Position numbers and translations under genes: made by a program
The notes under the pieces: generated by a model
The model's database searches: none
What the model saw: only the letters and a program-made list of their open reading frames with translations
What the model was told of the DNA's origin: nothing
In this document: in pieces, positions 1 through 8,268 of the stretch
Position numbering within the stretch: the first letter of the stretch is position 1
How the letters are laid out: the number at the start of each line of letters is the position of its first letter
DNA from: Zygophlyctis sp. KS116
Lineage: Eukaryota > Chytridiomycota
DNA: 21,721 bases
Direction of reading: 5' to 3'
Assembly (NCBI GenBank): GCA_054661495.1
Contig: BAAFSQ010000171.1
Location: 1-21,721, forward strand

Positions 1-51
1 CTTTAAGAAAAATAAATCAACTTGCAATGGAAAATCTTAAAAGAGATCAAC

Positions 52-201
52 TCAATGAAATGCTTCCAAATTCAATAGTTCATTCCCTCCATTAGCCTGT
101 GGTGCTGATAACGTATTAGAAACTTGAACCCTTCTAGCTCTAGGAATTTTACTAGGTGCTCCTCCAACTGACCTTGATCTTAATACTCTTTCACTACTCA
201 T
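52..201 (-). CDS. small ORF of 49 residues, unrecognised
   Basis: An ATG-to-TGA frame of 49 codons rich in Ser and Arg near its start (MSSERVLRSRSVGG). The composition looks protein-like, but I recognise no domain and see no GT..AG pair that would clearly extend it. It could be a 5' exon, a degraded gene piece or chance. It lies in the repeat-rich left part of the window, so element debris is also possible. Confidence 0.2.
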   Translation of the reverse strand: MSSERVLRSRSVGGAPSKIPRARRVQVSNTLSAPQANGGNELLNLEAFH

Positions 202-840
202 TTGCAATAAACTTCTATCACTTATTCTATTCTAAACTTTGTTGAAAAAATACGCCAGTATGGATACTCAGATAGAGAAAAAATGCGAGACTTCAGATTG
301 TTCAGTAGATTCTTAATGATCCCGACTCTATCTCATACGGTCTTGATTTGTTTGCAGCAACTACAGACTGCGATGATATCTCAGAAATTTCAAAGATCTT
401 TAGATTTATGGAGACTTCTGAGAGTTTAATCCAGCAGACTGGTTGGTCGATCCTCTGTAGGGATCCTATCTTTGTTTTTGTTCCGCAGATCAAAGAGGAC
501 GATCTGTGCCGATCTCTCAAAAAACTTTCGGAGTTTTTATTTTTAACTTGTGCAATCGTTCTGAATTTTGGCTAGTAACTAAAACTATATTAGTTAAATT
601 CTGTTGCAAAAAATCACCTATCCCCTCATTTTCCAAGTCGATTACATTTCATGAATTTAAAAAGGTAATCGAGGAAATTTTCAAGCAAAAAACGCTTTTG
701 TCGTTGAATAAAACACGGGGGCTTAAGGGTTAGTTAGGGTTAAACTTCCCATTTGCGGTTCAGTTCGTGTGAATGTTAGGTCTGTGCACTCTACAGACCC
801 ATCTCCTTTAGACCCAATTAGAAAGAATAGTCTCTTCCCA
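202..840. other. no supported gene
   Basis: Only short overlapping frames on both strands occur here. The longest plus frame (348-575) and its opposite-strand shadow (302-520) show no motif I recognise. The stretch is AT-rich and includes a short TTAGGG-type motif at 722-743. Nothing else can be supported. Confidence 0.5.
722..743 (+). repeat. short telomere-like TTAGGG motif
   Basis: Two imperfect TTAGGG-type hexamers stand side by side (TAAGGGTTAGTTAGGGTTAA). A further TAGGGTTAG occurs near 1545. TTAGGG is the common telomeric unit of fungi and animals, but two units are far too few to call a telomere; this may be chance. Confidence 0.25.
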
Positions 841-1088
841 ATGACTAAAAGAAAACTTACAATACTTTCCAACGAGTCAAGCTCCACAGAGAAAATGCCA
901 TCGCTAAAAAAACAACAAAACAGCAAAAAGGAGACAGGAAGAGAGAGATAAGAGAATACTTCATAAAAAATACCTTGCGGGAGGATGAAATTACATTTGA
1001 TGCCATTCCACTTCCAAAATCACATCTCCCAAACTTTGAAATTGTCAAAAATGAAGTTAAACGATGTAGATGTGCAATACAATGCTAA
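841..1088 (+). other. coding-like debris, family unknown
   Basis: Two adjoining open stretches have protein-like composition: a Lys/Ser-rich part beginning MTKRKLTILSNESS, then an acidic/basic part containing NTLREDEITFDAIPLPK. I recognise no family. It may be a remnant of a host gene or of a mobile element; its setting among repeats and a retroelement fossil favours decay over a live gene. Confidence 0.25.
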
Positions 1089-1564
1089 GGAAGAGGACAT
1101 TGATTTGGACCAAAATTGAAGTAATTCAAGCTTGTGACAGTGAAAAATGATCAATTGGTAATAATCAATGCATTTGATAACGAATCTTAGGAATGCATTC
1201 TTCTAATGGCACGATTTTGTCCCTCTGATTCTTCCATGACGTTTTTTATTTCATTCTACCAACTGAAAGTTTATTCAGTTCTTGAATCAGCAGCCCAGAT
1301 TTCATGCGATGCTTTTCAATTGGTAATTCGAATTTATTCATGATACGATACAGCATTTATCTGAAATTTGTAATGCCGAAGTCCCATATTTCAAACTCTT
1401 ACAAATAACCAAACGTTTTAGTCTAATGCTCACAAAGATGAAAATCGACAAATTGAAAAAGGTTCCGAGAACTTGATTGTGTATCTTGTCTGCATCACGA
1501 CACATTGCACCTGGCCGTTGACGGTGGTTTTAAACTCAGCAAGCTAGGGTTAGACTCCACGAAT
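1089..1564. other. no supported gene
   Basis: AT-rich sequence with frequent stops in all frames. I looked for the RNase H part of the neighbouring copia fossil, which would be expected on this side on the minus strand, and did not find it. Confidence 0.5.
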
Positions 1565-1900
1565 TCAAATATTTTGTTTAGTGATGAGATTACAGCTTGT
1601 ATTTGAGCGAGATACAAAGATGTATTGGGGAGTAGATGAGTTAGTCGAGAAATAGAGGCAAGGGTCCTGGGGGCAGGGAGAGAAATTGAGAGTCCGTAGA
1701 GCTTTATTGAGGTCCTTATTCCATAGATGTGGGGATTGTTTCAACCCATAGAGAGAAAAATTAAGTGACCAGAACCGATTACCAAACCCCGGAAAACCTT
1801 GAGGAAATTTCATAAATATCGGTTTATCAAGTTTTGAGTTTAGGAAAGCTGTTACCGCATCTACCACATGACTAATTAGGCGTAGAATATTGTATTTGCC
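1565..1900 (-). mobile_element. fossil fragment of a Ty1/copia LTR retrotransposon (reverse transcriptase part)
   Basis: The minus-strand translation shows hallmarks of the copia-type reverse transcriptase (RVT_2): DAVTAFLNSKLDKPIFMKFP followed by a Gly-Phe, then SLYGLKQSPHLWNKDLN and a DPCLYF-type segment. Only about 110 codons of the polymerase are readable. No integrase, protease, gag, RNase H or LTRs can be seen beside it, so this is a broken fragment of an old insertion. The age cannot be measured without LTRs; the loss of the rest suggests it is not recent. Confidence 0.85.
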
Positions 1901-1917
1901 AGTGGGAGCCCACCTGA

Positions 1918-2012
1918 TTTTTGAGAAAATTCCTTAAACGATCTTTTGCAACCTCGACAAAGAGTATTGATTTTAGCGGCTTGAAAGGATCTTGCGTTAT
2001 ATAAGCTGATTG
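1918..2012 (-). pseudogene. duplicated fragment of the ADCK1-type gene
   Basis: About 95 bp match the interior of the ABC1-kinase gene at 5905-5999 in the same orientation, with roughly ten differences (shared start TTGAGAAAATTCCTTAAACG). It corresponds to part of the third exon of that gene. It is too short to encode anything and lies directly in front of a truncated BRI3-like copy, so it was probably carried along during the local duplications. A shorter remnant of the same piece is at about 3888-3910, before the second truncated BRI3-like copy. Confidence 0.8.
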
Positions 2013-2072
2013 ACCGGAAAAAATAACACATACGTGAAATTCAGCGAATCCCTTTTATATCAGTAAAACGCA

Positions 2073-2246
2073 CAATACCAACAAAATGAACAGAATCAAC
2101 AGCAAAGTATTCAGGATTTCAACAAGATTTGAACTTCGGGTGTTTGTGCTGTTATAGCTTCTATTTTCTGTTGTCCGTTCAACTTTTGCTGCTGTCCTCC
2201 TGGTAATCGTGAAGAAAGATGTGCTAGATGTGGTACCAAACAATAA
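2073..2246 (+). pseudogene. BRI3-like gene, 5'-truncated and broken copy 1
   Basis: In the frame of the intact neighbour, this copy begins inside the Gln-rich region (YQQNEQNQQQ), has no start codon, diverges through the middle, meets an in-frame TGA and then matches the Cys-rich tail exactly up to the TAA. The central segment before the Cys cluster (the DVFDILAC part of intact copies) has been replaced by unrelated sequence. The perfect tail against a diverged middle suggests gene conversion from an intact copy or a recent duplication. Confidence 0.75.
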
Positions 2247-2469
2247 ATTTGAATTTGAATGCATATATACTTTTGACTGTTAGTGCGTCCGAGCTTTTAA
2301 CTCAAGGAAATCTTTTAGTCCGAAACCTTTCAATCGCTAAAGGCTGCTATATTTCCATCCAATCAAAACGATTAGTAATTTACATAGATTATTTTAAAAA
2401 TCTATTTTTAAATATCTATTTTTGTCTAGTGCCTTGAAATTAATCCTAAATCCGAATTAACAAACACTC

Positions 2470-2802
2470 ATGTCTTCTGGTACAAATCAACAACAACTTC
2501 CACAATTAACACAGCCTCCAGTTTATGCTGAATCTAAACAAAATCCTCAGCATCAGCAAAATCCTCAGCATCAGCAAAATCCTCAGCATCAGCAAAATCC
2601 TCAGTATCAGCAAAATCCTCAGCATCAGCAAAATCCTCCGTTTCCTCAGTATCAACAGCAATGTATGCATGATTTCAAAAAGACTGGAAATTGGGATGTC
2701 TTTGATATTCTGGCCTGTGTTTTCTGTTGTCCGTTCAACTTTTGCTGCTGTCCTCCTGGTAATCGTGAAGAAAGATGTGCTAGATGTGGTATCAAACAAT
2801 AA
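2470..2802 (+). CDS. BRI3-like Cys-rich small membrane protein, copy 2 (intact, 110 aa)
   Basis: A single exon encodes 110 residues. The N-terminal half (residues 1-65) is a Gln/Pro-rich, presumably disordered tail with five NPQ[HY]QQ hexapeptides (residues 25-54). The C-terminal half has CMHDFKKTGNWDVFD, a Cys-rich hydrophobic core (ACVFCCPFNFCCCPP) and a basic CxxCG end (EERCARCGIKQ). This order of hydrophobic Cys-rich segment, basic residues and C-x-x-C-G resembles the BRI3 (brain protein I3) family; animal members sit in endolysosomal membranes. The family call is from remembered motifs and is moderate; a CYSTM-like module is the alternative. The ATG fits: it is shared by the copies at 4362 and 4849 together with a conserved 5' flank. 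AATAAA overlaps the stop codon (CAATAAA). Confidence 0.75.
   Translation: MSSGTNQQQLPQLTQPPVYAESKQNPQHQQNPQHQQNPQHQQNPQYQQNPQHQQNPPFPQYQQQCMHDFKKTGNWDVFDILACVFCCPFNFCCCPPGNREERCARCGIKQ
2542..2631 (+). repeat. five 18-bp tandem units in the BRI3-like gene
   Basis: Five copies of the 18-bp unit AATCCTCAGCATCAGCAA are in frame, encoding NPQHQQ; the fourth has TAT for CAT (Tyr). The sister gene at 4362 has only about two units, so the array length varies between paralogues. Confidence 0.95.
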
Positions 2803-2968
2803 ATTCAAATTTGAATGCATATATACTTTTGAATTTTAGTGCGTCCAAGCTTTTAACTCAAGGAAATCTTTAAGTCCGAAACCTCCAATCGCTAAAAAAA
2901 ATTGAACGATTTTGATATTTTAGCAGGTTATGTTCAGTTTAAAAAGTTCAAAAGAATATATTAAAAAT

Positions 2969-3722
2969 CTAACATAGATTTCTCTTGTTTCTATCCAGGC
3001 ATTTTTTCTCGTTGAATGAAATATAACTAAATACTTTAAACTAAAACTCTTACAGATAAATCAAATTTCTCAAACGTCCGAGATCTTCTGGTATTCTACC
3101 AGAAAAGGAGTTGCGTGAAAGATCCCTTTAATTTAACAATAAAAATTTACAATCCAATCAGATGAGTCATATCGCTAATAGTGTTTGGGATCCTTCCAGA
3201 AAAACTGTTATCTCTTAGCGTTCTGTCGATATCAATTTAGAAAGATCTTACAGGATTTGTAAATTGGACAAATTATTAATTTCAAGAGGAATTGCTCCAA
3301 ACATCTGATTGTTACTTAAATCACTAATATCATTTAATATATAATTACAGTTCAAGCAAATTACGCAATTTTAGGATCGTATGAGGTATTTCTCCACTTA
3401 GATATTGCTTACTCCATTTAATTTCAATTACTTTTGTCTCTTCTCCATAACCAGAGCATCCCAACCCGGGAATTTTATAACCGCAACAGTATTCATGATT
3501 AGAATGTGGATCAGGATAGTGTGGCTCTTGTCTAGGCAAAGATCTTCCCATCTGTACCCAGCCATACATGACATTACAACAATCATCAGAAACAGCAGAA
3601 AAAACAAGAGCTTGATTCACTCCACGCAAACATTTAACTTCGCCCTGAATTCTTGGAATCATGACTGCAAGAATCAATAGTATGAACCCCCGGCTGAACT
3701 CATTTTTGAAATATCCAATCAT
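2969..3722 (-). CDS. secreted leucine-rich-repeat protein, one LRR per exon (215 aa, 5 exons)
   Basis: Exons by reading frame: 3349-3722, 3252-3323, 3151-3222, 3054-3125 and 2969-3026. The four introns are 25, 29, 25 and 27 nt, all phase 2. The product starts with a signal peptide (hydrophobic FILLILAVMIPRIQG, residues about 13-27). A Cys-rich cap follows (SDDCCNVMYGW, HEYCCGYKIPGLGC), then plant-type 24-residue LRRs of the form xLSGxIPxxLxxLxxLxxL: LSGEIPHTILKLRNLLEL in exon 1, then DLSNNQMFGAIP, TLRDNSFSGRIP and DLSRNSFSGRIPEDLGRLRN, each on its own exon of exactly 72 nt. The last exon ends in a short Lys/Arg-rich tail. No membrane segment or kinase follows, so it is probably secreted. It may be a small effector, receptor-like or adhesion protein; the ligand is unknown. 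The third intron ends in AAAG rather than TAG. Confidence 0.8.
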
Positions 3723-3964
3723 TTTAACCTTTGGGGAGCTGCTTTAAAGTTCAAGTTTGAAAAATTCTTCCTCTTGTAGCAGCTTGATCATCAAGCGTTT
3801 AAGGCTTTGACATTTTGAAGCGTATCATCAATCTTGTAAGCCATTATAATCGATATCAAAAAATTTATTCAAACATTGCTAGTGCTTACGTTATATAAGC
3901 TGATTGACCGGAAAAAATAACACATGTGAAATTCAGCGAATCTCTTTTATATCCGTAAAATGCA

Positions 3965-4138
3965 CAATACCAACAAAATGAACAGAATCAACAGCAATGT
4001 ATGCATGATTTCAAAAAGACTGGAAATTGGGATGTCTTTGATATTCTGGCCTGTGTTTTCTGTTGTCCGTTCAACTTTTGCTGCTGTCCTCCTGGTAATC
4101 GTGAAGAAAGATGTGCTAGATGTGGTACTAAACAATAA
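3965..4138 (+). pseudogene. BRI3-like gene, 5'-truncated copy 3
   Basis: In the frame of the intact genes, this copy reads from YQQNEQNQQQCMHDFKK through the whole Cys-rich half to GTKQ and the TAA, 58 codons with no internal stop. It lacks the N-terminal half: a TAA stands two codons before the readable part (CCG TAA AAT GCA CAA), so no start codon precedes the Gln-rich residues. The first in-frame ATG lies inside the conserved part (QCMHD). It is probably a pseudogene, although a short protein from that ATG cannot be excluded. Confidence 0.7.
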
Positions 4139-4361
4139 ATTTGAATTTGAATGCATATATACTTTTGACTGTTAGTGCGTCCGAGCTTTTAACTCAAGGA
4201 AATCTTTAAGTCCGAAACCTTTCAATCGCTAAAGGCTGCTATATTTCCATTCAATCAAAACGATTAGCAATTTACATAGATTATTTTAAAAAATCTATTT
4301 TTAAATATCTATTTTTGTCTAGTGCCTTGAAATTAATCCTAAATCCGAATAACAAACACTC

Positions 4362-4640
4362 ATGTCTTCTGGTACAAATCAACAACAACTTCCACAATTA
4401 ACACAGCCCCCAGTTTATGCTGAATCTCAACAAATTTCACAGCATCAGCAAAATCCTCAGTATCAGCAAAATCCTCCGTTTCCTCAGTATCAACAGCAAT
4501 GTATGCATGATTTCAAAAAGACTGGAAATTGGGATGTCTTTGATATTCTGGCCTGTGTTTTCTGTTGTCCGTTCAACTTTTGCTGCTGTCCTCCTGGTAA
4601 TCGTGAAGAAAGATGTGCTAGATGTGGTATCAAACAATAA
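4362..4640 (+). CDS. BRI3-like Cys-rich small membrane protein, copy 4 (intact, 92 aa)
   Basis: Paralogue of the gene at 2470, near-identical outside the repeat array: the same start (MSSGTNQQQLPQLTQPPVYA) and the same Cys-rich tail. It has a contracted Gln/Pro array (ISQHQQ, NPQYQQ, NPPFPQ), which makes it 18 residues shorter. The 5' flank (CCTTGAAATTAATCCTAAAT) and 3' flank are shared with the other copies, so they may share regulation. Function is unknown beyond a probable membrane-anchored, Cys-rich (perhaps palmitoylated) small protein. Confidence 0.75.
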   Translation: MSSGTNQQQLPQLTQPPVYAESQQISQHQQNPQYQQNPPFPQYQQQCMHDFKKTGNWDVFDILACVFCCPFNFCCCPPGNREERCARCGIKQ

Positions 4641-4848
4641 ATTCAAATTTGAATGCATATATACTTTTGAATTTTAGTGCGTCCGAGCTTTTAACTCCAG
4701 GAAATCTTTTAGTCCGAAACCTCCAATCGCTAAAAAGGCCAATAAACAATTAACAACTCAAGTGTGTCCGCCGATCAGCTATTTTTAAACATCTATTTTT
4801 AGCATGTTGAGCCTTGAAATTAATCCTAAATCTGAATAAAAACCATTC

Positions 4849-5078
4849 ATGTCTTCAGATCCAAATCAACAACAACTTCCACAATTAACACAGCCCCCAG
4901 TTTATGCTGAATCTCAACAAATTTCACAGTATCAGCAAAATCCTCAGCATCAGCAAAATACTGGATATTGTTGGGATGTCTTTGATCTTATGGCTTGTGT
5001 TTGTTCAACGTTTGCTGCTGTCCTCCAATAAAACGTGAAGAAAGATGTACTAGATGCGGTTTTATCCAAGGTCCAGCT
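4849..5078 (+). pseudogene. BRI3-like gene, broken copy 5
   Basis: The N-terminal half is well kept (MSSDPNQQQLPQLTQPPV, then ISQYQQNPQHQQN), as is GYCWDVFDLMACV. Against the intact copies, about 10 nt of the Cys-cluster codons are missing near 5002, which shifts the frame and stops translation after about 60 residues. The original frame remains recognisable downstream (FNVCCCPPIKREERCTRCGF). It is more diverged from copies 2 and 4 than they are from each other, so it is the older duplicate. A 60-residue product would lack the CxxCG end. Confidence 0.7.
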
Positions 5079-5079
5079 T

Positions 5080-5220
5080 TACTGAACCTACAAATCAGCT
5101 TCAACAACTTCCGGAATTAATTCTATTGCCAGGATCTGATTCTGAATGCACGGAAATTTGGACGGTTTTGCACGTTATTTCCAGTTTAAAAAATTCAGAA
5201 GACTTAGATTAAGCTCGATA
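5080..5220 (+). pseudogene. remnant of a sixth BRI3-like copy
   Basis: ACAAATCAGCTTCAACAACT, then TCCGGAATTAAT, resembles the 5' coding part of the family (ACAAATCAACAACAACTTCC, then ACAATTAACAC). Further on, GGAAATTTGGACGGTTTTG and TTTCCAGTTTAAAAAATTCA resemble the middle and the 3' flank seen at about 2930. The similarity is weak and spread out. Confidence 0.4.
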
Positions 5221-5474
5221 TTTGTAATTAATTCGAACAGTTTTAGTGTTATGCTGATTCCATACTGATTTAACCCAAAAGGAAATAAGAAATCTTATTG
5301 ATTGTTATTTTGGAATTTTGAAGAGCATAGTCTTATTGAATGTTATTTTGGAATTTTTAAGAGCATATTGAATCAAGTTTACTTGTTAAATTTAAAAAAG
5401 ATCTTGCAAGCGCTGGATAATTTTAGCCACTCAAATAATTTTCTGCTTTATTTTACTCAAATTGTCTGATTTTA
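5221..5474. repeat. AT-rich spacer with a 38-bp tandem duplication (5293-5368)
   Basis: A 38-bp unit beginning TCTTATTG is repeated once head-to-tail (5293-5330 and 5331-5368), with about three differences. The rest of the spacer up to the end of the ABC1-kinase gene shows no gene. Confidence 0.8.
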
Positions 5475-7196
5475 TTATGATGAAAGAGCTCGAGGATCTA
5501 TTTTCAGACCAAATCTTTTTTCGATTTGATGTATTGCTAAAGCATCGGTTATTGATTCATATCCATCTGATTTTGTACCAAATACGATTAAGCTGCAATA
5601 TTGATAGGCTTTGGTCATTTTGAAGGCAATTGAAGATGTGAAAAGCATCAGCTTGAAGTAAAGAAATCGAAGTCTAGATGATAAAGCGTTTGATACTCGA
5701 TCCATCAATGAGTTTTTAAAGCTTTGAGAGGTTCGTAGAGACAAAGGATTGCTCCATATTGTCCAGTCACTGCCCAGGTTCATAACTGCTATTTCAGCCA
5801 TAATGTTAATTCTGTTTACTGGACTTCCCAAACTTCGATTACTAGCCCGGACACAATTCATGTTTCTTCCAATAAATAATAGCTCTTTAGGTATCAGTTC
5901 TGTATTTTTGAGAAAATTCCTTAAACGATCTTTCGCAATCTCGACAGAGTGCATTGATTTTAGCAACTTGGAAGGATCTTCGCTTATATGAGCTGACTGT
6001 CCAGGAACCCAGGCTTTTTGTAGGGTTGCAGATGCCAGTAATTGTATATCTGACATTCCCCAGTTCTGAGATATCTCTTCCATTCTTTCTTGATCGCCCA
6101 AAAATATGGATTTCCAAAAAATAGCATTATCATGAGTAAATTGAGAAGAGCATTGTATATATAAACCATGGTCAAGAAGAACGACTTGAGCATCTGACGG
6201 ACTCTTTGGGTTCCGTCTAATAATCATATTCCCTGGATGTGGATCGCAGTGAATAAATCCCGTCCTAAATATCTGATCTGAAAATACACGAACAATATTA
6301 GTCATCAAATCTTTGATAGAATAACCAGATTTCAAGATTTCTTGAGTTTCTGAAAATCGTATACCATCTATCCATTCTGCTGTCATAATTCTTTTTGTTG
6401 TATGCTCCCAAAAGACCTATGCTTAAGATATTCTTCTAAATACCTTTGGCACGTAAACATTTTTCTTGAGAAAATCATCTTCTTCTATAAACTTTGCTGC
6501 CAATTCAGCATTTCTCCCTTCATTCATAAAATCAGCTTCTTTTTTGAGATGATCATGAATATATCCTAGTATAAGTTAAAAAAATCTACCAGCAGACCAT
6601 AAAAGTGGCAAGTCAAACAACTTTTCGAATCCGTAAAGAATTATTTTATGGAAAAAAAGATCCCAACCCATTTGAATAGCAATGTTTGGTTTTTGAACTT
6701 TAACTGCCACTTTAGTATCATCAGCCAACGTAGCGAGATGAACCTGGGCAATTGACGCTGATGCAATTGGATCATTTGAAAAAGTCTTGAATACTTGTAG
6801 AGGCAGAGCACCAAATTCTTGTTTAAATATTTTTTCAACTTCCTCTATAGGCACAGATGGAGCATTATCATAAAACTCTTTAAATTCATCATAGTATTCA
6901 GATGGCAAAACTGGAACAGTTGCAATTTGCTGGCCAAACTTAATATAGAGTCCCCCATTCTTTTTGCAGACGTTATGCATCATTTTTGCGACTCTAGAAT
7001 GCATTCTGGCAACTTTATCCAAATCATCATCATCAGAATTCAATTTATAGTCTAATGCAATCATCATACCAGACCCCAATGTCCGCAAGTTTCTTTCAAA
7101 TGTAGAAGCATTGTAATACTTATCAACCAGATAACTACTCAACAAAACACCAGATGTTAATGCTAAACGTTTGCTCATTAACTTCAACCCTGACAA
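5475..7196 (-). CDS. ADCK1: ABC1/UbiB-family atypical kinase, ADCK1/MCP2 type (556 aa, 3 exons)
   Basis: Exons 6590-7196, 6444-6565 and 5475-6416; introns of 24 and 27 nt. The family acts in mitochondria on inner-membrane lipid and coenzyme Q homeostasis. Seen in order: a hydrophobic N-terminal segment (LALTSGVLLSSYLV, residues 11-24), likely the membrane anchor; the KxGQ motif (KFGQ, 86-89); the Ala-rich loop ASASIAQVH (145-153) replacing a normal Gly-rich loop; the VAVKVQ lysine (K166); EADFMNEGRNAE (212-223); catalytic loop HCDPHPGN (299-306; D301, N306); and metal-binding LLDHG (D325). The LDHGLY form and NEGRNAE favour the ADCK1/MCP2 branch over COQ8. Splicing joins SAG to YIHDHLKKEADF and VPK to VFWEHTTKRIM, both as in the family. 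The gene starts 29 bp after the uS15m stop. A 95-bp piece of exon 3 is copied at 1918. Confidence 0.93.
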
Positions 7197-7225
7197 TAAG
7201 CACCAATTTATTTAATAGATCAACA

Positions 7226-8177
7226 CTAGGCAACAATAGAGTCAGGCTCAACACCCAAAATATCGCAAGTCTGGACAAACATTTGTAAATTCTAAGAAAT
7301 AAATCAAGTAATCAATTACCTTTTTTCTTAAATGCCTTAGAATTTTTACTCTTTTGGAAGTAAAAAGATCCAATTGTCTCTTCATTGAATTATCCTTTGG
7401 ATTCTTCTCCAAATGTTCCTTGAATCTTTGTATTCTTAGAGTAAACATGCCAGCTTGAACTTGAGAAGACCCAGTATCAAATGGTTCACTCCCCAAGAGC
7501 TCTATAATCCTTTGTCTATTAAACTTTTTAAATGAGACTCCACTTCCATTTTCTAGTGAAATAATTCTTCGCAAACATTCTGCTTGTGCTTTATCATTGG
7601 AATTTTCATCACGGTTAGACTTTTTTGCAGCCGCCAGACTAGTTTTTTTTAGCAAAAGGTCTAATTGATCTGGCTCTAGATTAAAAGCATAGTATGGTCC
7701 ATTAGAGGTAGTAGTTGTTACATTTCCAAAAGTCCCTGATTTTTTAATTATTTTAGGGACGGTATCATTTTTTATACTTAAAACTCTTTCAACTTCCTTC
7801 TTTACCACAGTTTTCTGCATTCTTATACCAGATTTAACAACTTCATCCTTTGGCGAGTCCTTGATTCGTAGAGATCTCAATTTTAAAGTTTCTGTAATGT
7901 CACCAGGAATAATTGGAAGTGGGTTAGAGGCATCTGAACTGACTAAAAAGTCTTTCAACTTGAATTCAGGTTCCTTGATCTGTCTTTGAGAGTCTTTTGT
8001 TGATGATCGTTTTAAAGTGGTTGGGGAATATCTCTTATCTCTGCCAATTTCAGAATAGCGATCGCCCAACTTTGACTTTAACCAAGACTTTTTCTGAACA
8101 TTCTTTGCATGAGATGCTCTAGTGATCCTGTTCCGCAGCGCAGGAAGTCTTGAGAGATTGAAGAGTGAATGTTTCAT
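7226..8177 (-). CDS. MRPS15: mitochondrial small-subunit ribosomal protein uS15m (307 aa, 2 exons)
   Basis: Exons 7320-8177 and 7226-7291; intron of 28 nt. The C-terminal about 85 residues form the S15 domain: DTGSSQVQAGMFTLRIQRF, then KEHLEKNPKD, KRQLDLFTSKRVKILRHLRK and, after the splice, NLQMFVQTCDILGVEP. Bacterial S15 is about 89 residues; the long basic N-terminus (RNRITRASHAKNVQKKSW) fits a mitochondrial targeting peptide plus an extension common in fungal mitochondrial ribosomal proteins. S15 binds the central domain of small-subunit rRNA. Without the splice the S15 helix would run into a non-family tail, which supports the intron. It lies 91 bp downstream of the unknown membrane-protein gene. 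Confidence 0.88.
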
Positions 8178-8268
8178 GATTTTTTCAACTGCAAAGGTTT
8201 AACTCTAGGTTTGATAGTTAACTTAAAAAGACTGAAAGAACAATCTCAATTACATGCAGTAGTCAATC

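Larger units (their letters stand above)
1993..2896 (+). repeat. direct block duplication, left copy
   Basis: This block holds a truncated BRI3-like copy, an intergenic spacer and an intact BRI3-like gene. It recurs at about 3889-4735 in the same orientation with only scattered differences. Shared landmarks in order are TATAAGCTGATTGACCGG, the Cys-rich coding 3' half, GAATGCATATATACTTTTGA, CCTTGAAATTAATCCTAAAT, the intact gene and then its 3' flank. The LRR gene lies between the two copies. Confidence 0.85.
3889..4735 (+). repeat. direct block duplication, right copy
   Basis: Second copy of the block at about 1993-2896. Relative to the left copy, its truncated gene is better preserved and its intact gene has fewer 18-bp units. 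A third, more diverged copy of the gene and its 5' flank follows at about 4777. Confidence 0.85.

Noticed and set aside
348-575. 75-codon plus frame and its opposite-strand partner (302-520)
   Set aside because: No motif, no homologous-looking segment, and both strands are open over the same stretch, which suggests chance in a GATC-rich, low-stop patch.
722-743. A true internal telomere or chromosome end
   Set aside because: Only two imperfect TTAGGG units are present; sequence continues normally on both sides.
1000-1564. RNase H or LTR belonging to the copia fossil
   Set aside because: No RNase H motifs in any minus frame and no matching terminal repeats flanking 1565-1900 within the window.
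2525-2839. Long alternative frames over the BRI3-like genes, both strands, with hydrophobic repeats
   Set aside because: They are shadows produced by the 18-bp repeat; only the Gln/Pro plus Cys-rich frame is shared by all copies with a common ATG and conserved end.
5475-7196. COQ8 (ADCK3/4) identity for the ABC1 kinase
   Set aside because: The DHG-type LLDHGLY metal loop and NEGRNAE motif fit the ADCK1/MCP2 branch better than the COQ8 branch.
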